From the NCBI GenBank assembly GCA_002315255.1, contig DCGM01000031.1:1-10661 (forward strand): 10,661 nt of DNA, read 5' to 3'. Source of the stretch: Lachnospiraceae bacterium UBA1778. GTDB lineage: Bacteria; Bacillota; Clostridia; Lachnospirales; Lachnospiraceae. Of this stretch, positions 6,901 to 10,661 are shown piece after piece (the first letter of the stretch is position 1; the number at the start of each line of letters is the position of its first letter). Position numbers and translations under genes: made by a program. The notes under the pieces were generated by a model, which saw only the letters and a list, made by a program, of their open reading frames with translations, had not been told where the DNA came from and searched no databases.

Positions 6901-7283
6901 TTCGTATTATTCAGCTTCGCATTTTCCGGACGGAACAGGAAGACCGGCTTCTTCTTCGCTGTGTCAGAAGAGGCCTTTGCCGGCGCCGGATTCTCCGACG
7001 CTTTTATTTCTTCTTTTTCCGCCTTCTCTGCGGGCTTTACGGCCGGTTTTTCTGCCGGCTTCTCCGCAGGCTTTTCCGCTTTCTCAGCAGTCTTCGCTGC
7101 CGGTTTTTCCGCCGTCTTTTCTACCGGTTTTTCCGCTTTCTTGGAAAACTTCTTGCGGATTTTCTCCACGTCCGCGTCTTCCAGTCCTGATGCCGGTTTC
7201 AGATCGCCTCCAAGGAACTCGATAACGTCTTTCGAATCGACGTTCAGTTCCTTTGCAATTTCATGTACTCTCAATTTTGCCAT
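3999..7283 (-). CDS. infB: translation initiation factor IF-2
   Basis: IF2 is the GTPase that places fMet-tRNA on the 30S subunit and drives 50S joining. At 1094 residues it is longer than E. coli IF2 (890) or B. subtilis IF2 (about 716). The extra length is in the N-terminal arm. In order: an IF2_N domain (MAKLRVHEIAKEL, about 1-50); a Lys/Ala/Pro/Glu stretch (about 50-120); an Ala/Glu/Lys helix (about 205-270) with a 15-residue duplication; eleven GQGYQNR(D/N) repeats (314-401); a Gly/Asn/Lys-rich linker; and a second IF2_N domain (about 511-565). The G domain follows with GHVDHGKT (600-607), DTPGH (646-650) and NKID (700-703), then domains II-IV. The core is intact. The ATG at 7283 has only a weak GGGGA ribosome-binding site 7 bases upstream. 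It follows ylxQ by 15 bases. Confidence 0.98.
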   Translation of the reverse strand: MAKLRVHEIAKELNVDSKDVIEFLGGDLKPASGLEDADVEKIRKKFSKKAEKPVEKTAEKPAAKTAEKAEKPAEKPAEKPAVKPAEKAEKEEIKASENPAPAKASSDTAKKKPVFLFRPENAKLNNTKNVAKTLQGNTAHPQNSRPSEKAPARPQQTFTPNTPAPTGEKRMVIKPTVPKTAEMYKENASDGQHKITDTTEVVRKIRKEEEAAKRAAEEAAREAEEAAKAAAEAEKRAAAEAAKAAAEAEKKAAAEAAEAAKPETVKAEKPANPDNAPKTERNDGDKTDENGKKKLNFVFSKNNNQPAGRPRPQGQGYQNRDGQGYQNRDGQGYQNRDGQGYQNRDGQGYQNRDGQGYQNRNGQGYQNRDGQGYQNRNGQGYQNRDGQGYQNRNGQGYQNRNGQGGPGGFKGAPGSGFGAGKGGNTGNRGIFSDSNRTGNSNIRINKDNAGGGSALSKSDVHGGKKNVKTERDKGNYDRNGANKKAENFKNLSKDGGAKKTVKKEEEVIKMITLPAVITMKELAERMKQKPADLIKKQFLQGKMYTVNSELSYEEAEAIALDYEILCEKEKEINVIEELLKEEAEDEKDMVKRPPVVCVMGHVDHGKTSLLDAIRATHVTDREAGGITQHIGAYMVECNGEPITFLDTPGHEAFTAMRMRGAQATDIAVLVVAADDGVMPQTVEAINHAKAAGVEVIVAVNKIDKPAADIDRVKNDLSKFELIPEEWGGNTMFVPVSAKMHQNIDDLLERILLVAEVLELKANPDREVRGLVIEAKLDKGRGPVATVLIQKGTLKAGDFVSCGSFYGRVRAMLDADGNAIKTATPSTPVEILGLNGVPNAGEVCIGHKNERDARSYAETFIAEEKKKMLAETKKHLTMDSLFAEIQAGNIKELPIVVKADVQGSVEAVRTSLEKLSNAEVAVKVIHGGVGAISESDVALASASNAIIIGFNVKPDQQAKQLAESENVDLKLYRVIYQAIDDVEAAMKGMLAPVYEEKVLGHAEVRQTFKASGIGVIAGSYVLDGTLERGCQVRMSRAGEQLYDGPLVSLKRFKDDVKEVREGYECGIVLEKFNDIQEGDLFEAYKMVQVEPTLSK
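6081..6344 (-). repeat. eleven in-frame 24-bp tandem repeats in infB
   Basis: Exactly 11 contiguous copies of a 24-bp unit encode GQGYQNRD or GQGYQNRN (residues 314-401 of IF2). Seven of the units end in... Asp or Asn alternately toward the 3' end: copies 1-5, 7 and 9 carry Asp and copies 6, 8, 10 and 11 carry Asn. Synonymous differences (CGC/CGT/CGG, TAC/TAT, GGC/GGT) show that the array has partly diverged. The composition (Gly, Gln, Tyr, Asn, Arg) resembles disordered RNA-binding or phase-separating segments. Such arrays often vary in copy number between strains. Confidence 0.97.
6526..6611 (-). repeat. two tandem 45-bp repeats in the Ala/Glu/Lys arm of infB
   Basis: Units start at 6526 and 6571. 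Over the first 41 bases they differ at one position only. They encode two copies of a 15-residue Ala/Glu/Lys unit inside the predicted long charged helix of the IF2 N-terminal arm. The near-identity, including third codon positions, points to a recent duplication. The unit length preserves the frame. Confidence 0.85.
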
Positions 7284-7298
7284 CTTTTTTCCCCACTA

Positions 7299-7592
7299 TT
7301 ATAATAACTTTTCAATGGCCGAGGCGAGCCCCCGGTCGCAAACCGCCAAAGAGGAACGCAGCTCTTCCCCGAGCGCATGCCCCAATGTTTCCTTCGTTCC
7401 GTACTCTTTCTCCGGAATACCGTAAAACCGGCATTTGTCGGAAAAGAGCTTTTTTGTATTGTCAGAAGCATCTTCTGCTACAAGCACGAGGAGCGCGCGC
7501 TTCTCTTTCACCGCTTTTTCGGTGGAAAACTCTCCGGAGACGACCGCTCCGGCTTTCCGCGCAATTCCTAAAAGTGACAGGATCTTATCCAC
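7299..7592 (-). CDS. ylxQ: L7Ae-like ribosomal/RNA-binding protein YlxQ
   Basis: A 97-residue protein of the L7Ae/L30e/S12e/Gadd45 family, whose members bind kink-turn RNA. The opening MDKILSLLGIARKAGAVVSGE and the LLVLVAEDASDNTKKL segment are typical. YlxQ genes are commonly found between ylxR and infB in Firmicutes; their precise role is not well established. The start is GTG, supported by AAGGAG 5 bases upstream and by the family N-terminus. It follows ylxR by 12 bases. The stop is TAA immediately followed by TAG, two stops in a row before infB. Confidence 0.92.
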   Translation of the reverse strand: MDKILSLLGIARKAGAVVSGEFSTEKAVKEKRALLVLVAEDASDNTKKLFSDKCRFYGIPEKEYGTKETLGHALGEELRSSLAVCDRGLASAIEKLL

Positions 7593-7604
7593 TTCCGCTC
7601 CTTT

Positions 7605-7868
7605 TTACAGTTCCTTCCGGAGTTCCTCCGCGAGCGCCTCATAAGAGGATTCGCTGACGCGGCATTTGAACGACCGGTCGAGCCCATGCTTTTTCAGCAG
7701 TGCGTCAATGCACGCTCCGTCCTTACAGATCCAGGCGCCCCGGCCGCCGCATGTTTCCGTCCGGTCCACCGAAAAGCCCTCCTCTGTCCGGACGATCCGA
7801 AGGAGCGATTCCCGCTCTTTCATCGTCCGGCAGGCGACGCATTGCCGCAAAAGATGATTCTTTTTCAA
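7605..7868 (-). CDS. ylxR: YlxR/RnpM family RNA-binding protein
   Basis: An 87-residue basic protein of the YlxR (DUF448) family, recently linked in B. subtilis to modulation of RNase P (RnpM). Two signatures are visible: LRQCVACRTMKERESLLRIV near the N-terminus and CGGRGAWICKD in the centre (GRGAY/W loop). The start codon is TTG. No ATG or GTG exists upstream of the CVAC motif in this frame within the gap, and GGAG lies 8 bases before the TTG, inside the end of nusA. It begins only 3 bases after the nusA stop, so it is probably translationally coupled. Confidence 0.93.
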   Translation of the reverse strand: MKKNHLLRQCVACRTMKERESLLRIVRTEEGFSVDRTETCGGRGAWICKDGACIDALLKKHGLDRSFKCRVSESSYEALAEELRKEL

Positions 7869-7871
7869 CCC

Positions 7872-8981
7872 TTATTCTCCGTCCTCCGGCGCACCGGATT
7901 CATCACTGTAACTCTCCTCGTACTCATCGAACAGGCCTTCTTCCTGTGCCTGAGACTCGGACTTGATATCGATCTTAAAGTTCGTAAGACGTGCAGCGAG
8001 ACGCGCGTTCTGGCCCTTCATGCCGATCGCGAGCGACAGCTGGTTGTCCGGAACGACGACGAGCGCCGCCTTTTCGTCTTCATCAACTGCAACTGCAACT
8101 ACCTTTGCCGGGCTCAATGCGTTCTCGACAAGGATGGCCGGGTTCGGATCCCAACGGATGATGTCGATCTTTTCCCCGTGAAGCTCGTTCACAATCGGAT
8201 TGATACGGCTTCCGTTCACGCCGATGCAGGCGCCGACCGGATCGACCGCTTCGTCATTGGACCAGACAGCCATCTTCGTACGGGAACCGGCTTCGCGGCT
8301 GACAGACTTGATTTCGACGATGCCTTCCTTGATTTCGGCGACTTCGTTCTCGAAGAGGCACTTGACCATGTTCGGCTTCGTACGGGAAATCTCGACGCGC
8401 GAACCTTTTCCGCCGTCACGCATGCCGACTACATAAACCTTAATATGCTGCGTCGGTTCAAACGTTTCGCCCGGAATCATATCTTCCTGCTTTAAAACAG
8501 CATCCGCTTTGCCGAGGTTGACGGAAATGACTCCGTTCGACACACGCTGGACGACGCCGGTCAGAACCTTATGCGCGCAGGAATTGAAATATTCAGAGAC
8601 GGTCTGACGCTCTTCTTCACGGATCTTCTGAAGAATGATGGATTTCGCGTTCTGCGCGGCAATCCGCCCGAACTCGCGGGAGATGACCGGGATACGGACC
8701 TTGTCACCGATCTCAGCGGTCGGCTCATTGTTTCTCGCATCCGCGAGCGAAATCTGGAGTCCCTTAAACTCCGGATCGACGGTTTCCACGACTTCCTTTT
8801 CCTGTTCGATCGTAAAGTCGCCCGTCTCACGGTCGATGAAAACCATGACGTTCTCGCTCGTTCCATACATGTTTTCGCATGCTTTCTTCAGGGACGCGTC
8901 AATCGCATCGAAAATCGAATCCTTATTGATTCCTTTTTCTTTTTCCAATGCTGACAGCGCATCCAAAAGCTCCTTATTCAT
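7872..8981 (-). CDS. nusA: transcription termination/antitermination factor NusA
   Basis: NusA binds RNA polymerase near the RNA exit channel and modulates pausing, termination and antitermination. The 369-residue length matches the short Firmicute form, which lacks the C-terminal acidic repeats of E. coli. In order: the RNAP-binding N-terminal domain (about 1-125), the S1 domain (from about 135, LTGVVQRVSNGVISVNLG), KH1 with GVNG (254-257) and KH2 with GMKG (320-323, in LAIGMKGQNARLAARLT). It ends in an acidic tail (DEYEESYSDESGAPEDGE). The ATG has AAGGAGG upstream (12-base gap, with a second GGA closer). It follows rimP by 25 bases. Confidence 0.97.
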   Translation of the reverse strand: MNKELLDALSALEKEKGINKDSIFDAIDASLKKACENMYGTSENVMVFIDRETGDFTIEQEKEVVETVDPEFKGLQISLADARNNEPTAEIGDKVRIPVISREFGRIAAQNAKSIILQKIREEERQTVSEYFNSCAHKVLTGVVQRVSNGVISVNLGKADAVLKQEDMIPGETFEPTQHIKVYVVGMRDGGKGSRVEISRTKPNMVKCLFENEVAEIKEGIVEIKSVSREAGSRTKMAVWSNDEAVDPVGACIGVNGSRINPIVNELHGEKIDIIRWDPNPAILVENALSPAKVVAVAVDEDEKAALVVVPDNQLSLAIGMKGQNARLAARLTNFKIDIKSESQAQEEGLFDEYEESYSDESGAPEDGE

Positions 8982-9006
8982 TGTCTTTTCCTTCCTCCTT
9001 TGCGGG

Positions 9007-9477
9007 TCACGCGTTCCAATCCACGTATTCGTTATTTTTTGCGATATCTTTGCGGTTAAAAACCATTTCTTTTCCCCGGACGTCGACCGTCATCGTCTCT
9101 TTGTCAAACGCCTTCAGGGTTCCGACGAAATCTTTTTCTCCGTCGACCGGCTGATAGAGCCGGAATTCGATCTCACGCCCTAAGTTCCGCGTGTAATCCT
9201 TCTCTTTTTTCAGCGGCCGTCCGAGTCCCGGGCTTGATACTTCAAGCGTATAGACGTCGGGGACGAAATCATCGCGGTCGAGGAGGTCGGACAATGCCCG
9301 CGAAACCTTCTCGCAGTCGTCGATATTGACGCCGCCTTCTTTGTCAATGTAAAGGCGGAGATACCAGGTACCGGCCTCCTTCACATATTCGCAGTCGACT
9401 AACGTGCAGCCGTTATCTGTCAGAACCGGCTGGACAAGTTCTTCCGTCTTCTGCTCAATCACTTCATGCTGAGCCAT
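9007..9477 (-). CDS. rimP: ribosome maturation factor RimP
   Basis: RimP is a cytosolic factor needed for 30S subunit maturation. The 156-residue protein has the two expected parts: an alpha/beta N-terminal domain (GCTLVDCEYVKEAGTWYLRL, then VNIDDCEKVSRALSDLLD) with the signature LEVSSPGLGRPLKK near residue 80-95, and a C-terminal Sm-like barrel ending FNRKDIAKNNEYVDWNA. It is the first gene of the operon. AAGGA lies about 10 bases upstream of the ATG, following two leader hairpins. In E. coli the rimP-nusA leader is a regulatory region; the same is possible here but is not shown by sequence. Confidence 0.96.
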   Translation of the reverse strand: MAQHEVIEQKTEELVQPVLTDNGCTLVDCEYVKEAGTWYLRLYIDKEGGVNIDDCEKVSRALSDLLDRDDFVPDVYTLEVSSPGLGRPLKKEKDYTRNLGREIEFRLYQPVDGEKDFVGTLKAFDKETMTVDVRGKEMVFNRKDIAKNNEYVDWNA

Positions 9478-9499
9478 GATTCACATTTCCTTTCAGGGG

Positions 9500-9554
9500 C
9501 GGCCTTTCCGGCCGTTCTGCATTAAGAAAGGAGTGAACTTTGCGCCCACTCCTT
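9500..9554 (-). promoter_or_regulatory. two hairpins in the rimP operon leader
   Basis: On the minus strand the first is AAGGAGTG pairing with CACTCCTT across an 11-base loop (9528-9554), followed by TCTTAATG. The second is CGGCC-GGAAA-GGCCG (9500-9514), 23 bases before the rimP ATG. The first hairpin sequesters an AAGGAG sequence that resembles a ribosome-binding site but has no start codon. The short T-poor tail makes a strong terminator unlikely. They may control stability or NusA-responsive termination of the operon; this is an inference. Confidence 0.45.
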
Positions 9555-9578
9555 ACTACAACACTATCAACCCTATAG

Positions 9579-9607
9579 ATACTACCACTTGTCAACAAAA
9601 AAATCAA
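9579..9607 (-). promoter_or_regulatory. possible promoter of the rimP-nusA-infB operon
   Basis: On the minus strand TTGATT (9602-9607) is followed after 17 bases by TAGTAT (9579-9584). A perfect -35 hexamer TTGACA also lies at 9590-9595, but no good -10 box is found 16-18 bases from it; the nearest, TTGATA, is at 19 bases. T-rich sequence upstream could act as an UP element. CACTTG and CAAGTG form an inverted repeat (13-base gap) over the TTGACA and could be an operator. The exact start site is uncertain. Confidence 0.45.
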
Positions 9608-9648
9608 GTGTTTCTACTGAAAAAAGCAAGCGTTTCTTATGAAAAAAG
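9605..9648 (-). repeat. two tandem 22-bp A/T-rich repeats upstream of rimP
   Basis: Units 9605-9626 and 9627-9648 differ at 3 of 22 positions. Each holds C(A/G)CTTG and a T-run followed by C-A on the minus strand. Degenerate further copies seem to extend in both directions (CTTTTTTCA near 9641-9651, and CAAGTG-like bases near 9585-9590). They sit directly upstream of the likely operon promoter, so they may be binding sites for a regulator or an UP-like tract. The wider spacer 9649-9708 holds only A/T-rich direct repeats (ACTG with T-runs) and no clear terminator. Confidence 0.7.
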
Positions 9649-9708
9649 CGCCTGAAACCAGTTTTTTTACTGATTTTTACTGTTTTTTTACACGAAACCG
9701 GAGAATCC

Positions 9709-10661
9709 TCATTCCTGCCGGTATTTCAGCAAGTATGTTTTGTCCTTTCCCCTTCCTTCGATAATCAGGAGGCCCAGGTCCTTCATCTCGTGAGTCAGGT
9801 TATAGACCCGCGTATGTTTCACGCCCAGGAGCTTTTCAAGTTCGGCATCCCTTGCCCGGCCGTTTTCCGCGATATAATTGACCACCTTACGCATCTGATA
9901 GGTGATGGCGCTTTCATCAGGCGCCGGAGGTGTGGCTTCATTCATGTTTGGCAATGTGATTTTAAACGCATTGGAGGTGGCTTCCAGCGCAGGGGGAACC
10001 TCGCATTTTTCGTAGAGTTTATAGATACGGCGGATCCCGGTCCCGTAGCTTTCGATGAGGCGAAGCCGGTGGAATACCTCCGCCAGATTCTTATTCCTCG
10101 GCTGAGAAATGCCGATACGGATGTCATCCATCGTCAGCCCGGGAAGTAAGCCGCCGAGCGAGATGAACTCCATCCGTTTATCATTCACATTGATGATAAT
10201 GCTGCCGCTGAAACTGTAATTCCGATGGATAAGCGCATTTAAGAGCGCCTCGCGGATCGCCTCTTCCGGATAATCCTGCCGGTCCGTCCGGACGACACCC
10301 CGGATTTCAGAACTGGTCTTGTTGCAAAGTTTGAGATAACTGATGGTGTCTTCAAACTGCTTCAGTACAGAGCCGCCGAATTCCTTGCTGTCGCGGAACA
10401 CCGTGCAGGTTTCGTCATTAAAGACGGCAACTTTAGTCGTATACGGGCATTGATCGGAAAGAAGCAGCGCCAGGTTCGTAAATGTCCCGCAATTCTTCTG
10501 TGTAATCCCTAGAACCCGGTATTTTTCTTCGCTGAATTCCACACCGTAACGGGAGAAAGCCTTTGACGCCTCATCGAAAGTCAATTCCTGCTCTAAAGCA
10601 CGTGCTTCTTCAAAAACATCTCCGTCGCTCTCTTTAATCATCTGACGAATCTGTTCGGGAG
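9709..10661 (-). CDS. ATP-binding/winged-helix protein of the AlbA_2 (divergent AAA-4) family, 5' end outside window
   Basis: Partial gene: the reading frame runs open to the window edge. The bases before the first in-frame ATG (10641) encode PEQIRQ, which joins MIKESDGDVFEEARALEQELTF as in the middle of this family, so that ATG is internal. The missing part should hold the N-terminal AlbA_2 domain. The visible part contains a HATPase_c_4 domain (EAIREALLNALIHRNYSFSG, then RMEFISLGGLLPG and SYGTGIRRI, roughly residues 125-205 counted from that ATG) and a C-terminal winged helix (about 245-310). Family members are often labelled transcriptional regulators or helicase-related, and their true role is unknown. 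It reads toward rimP with 231 bases between and no obvious terminator. Its link to the operon is probably positional only. Confidence 0.85.
   Translation of the reverse strand, partial: PEQIRQMIKESDGDVFEEARALEQELTFDEASKAFSRYGVEFSEEKYRVLGITQKNCGTFTNLALLLSDQCPYTTKVAVFNDETCTVFRDSKEFGGSVLKQFEDTISYLKLCNKTSSEIRGVVRTDRQDYPEEAIREALLNALIHRNYSFSGSIIINVNDKRMEFISLGGLLPGLTMDDIRIGISQPRNKNLAEVFHRLRLIESYGTGIRRIYKLYEKCEVPPALEATSNAFKITLPNMNEATPPAPDESAITYQMRKVVNYIAENGRARDAELEKLLGVKHTRVYNLTHEMKDLGLLIIEGRGKDKTYLLKYRQE

Noticed and set aside
9649..9708. Terminator for the AlbA_2-family gene in the T- and A-rich stretch after its stop
   Set aside because: Only 4-bp stems (CAGT/ACTG around A-runs) can be drawn; no GC-rich stem followed by T is present on the minus strand.

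Overview
This is an ordinary chromosomal housekeeping region of a Gram-positive anaerobe, most likely class Clostridia and probably Lachnospiraceae or a close relative. The inference rests on gene order (rimP-nusA-ylxR-ylxQ-infB-rbfA-nrnA-truB-ribF), a short NusA of 369 residues ending in an acidic tail, a clostridial-style acyl carrier protein (DSLDLFEMVM around the phosphopantetheine serine), strong Shine-Dalgarno sequences and textbook TTGACA-17-TATAAT-type promoters. Every gene is on the minus strand, so transcription runs from high to low coordinates.

Layout in transcription order. (1) 10661-9709: the 3' part of a gene for an ATP-binding/winged-helix protein of the AlbA_2 (divergent AAA-4) family; its 5' end lies outside the window. 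(2) 9708-9478: an A/T-rich spacer with two 22-bp tandem repeats, a probable promoter and two leader hairpins. (3) 9477-607: one long, tightly packed run of nine genes for ribosome maturation, transcription, translation initiation, RNA turnover, tRNA modification and flavin synthesis. Gaps are at most 26 bases, apart from a 59-base gap with a perfect hairpin between infB and rbfA and a 70-base repeat-derived gap between nrnA and truB. rbfA/nrnA and truB/ribF overlap by 14 bases. (4) 606-401: a spacer without a clear terminator, ending in a strong promoter. (5) acpP, on its own. (6) A strong promoter, tRNA-Pro(UGG), and the first 17 bases of a second tRNA, probably tRNA-Gly, cut by the window edge.

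How the genes work together. RimP and RbfA mature the 30S subunit, IF2 joins the subunits, NusA controls elongation and termination, and YlxR and YlxQ are small RNA-binding partners. NrnA clears short RNA fragments and pAp, TruB makes pseudouridine 55 in tRNA, and RibF makes FMN and FAD. AcpP carries acyl chains in fatty-acid synthesis.

I found no mobile element, CRISPR array or convincing new system. The notable points are small-scale: local tandem duplications (the start region of truB, the C-terminus of ribF, the low-complexity arm of IF2 with eleven 8-residue repeats, and the spacer upstream of rimP), non-ATG starts for ylxR and ylxQ, and unexplained hairpins.
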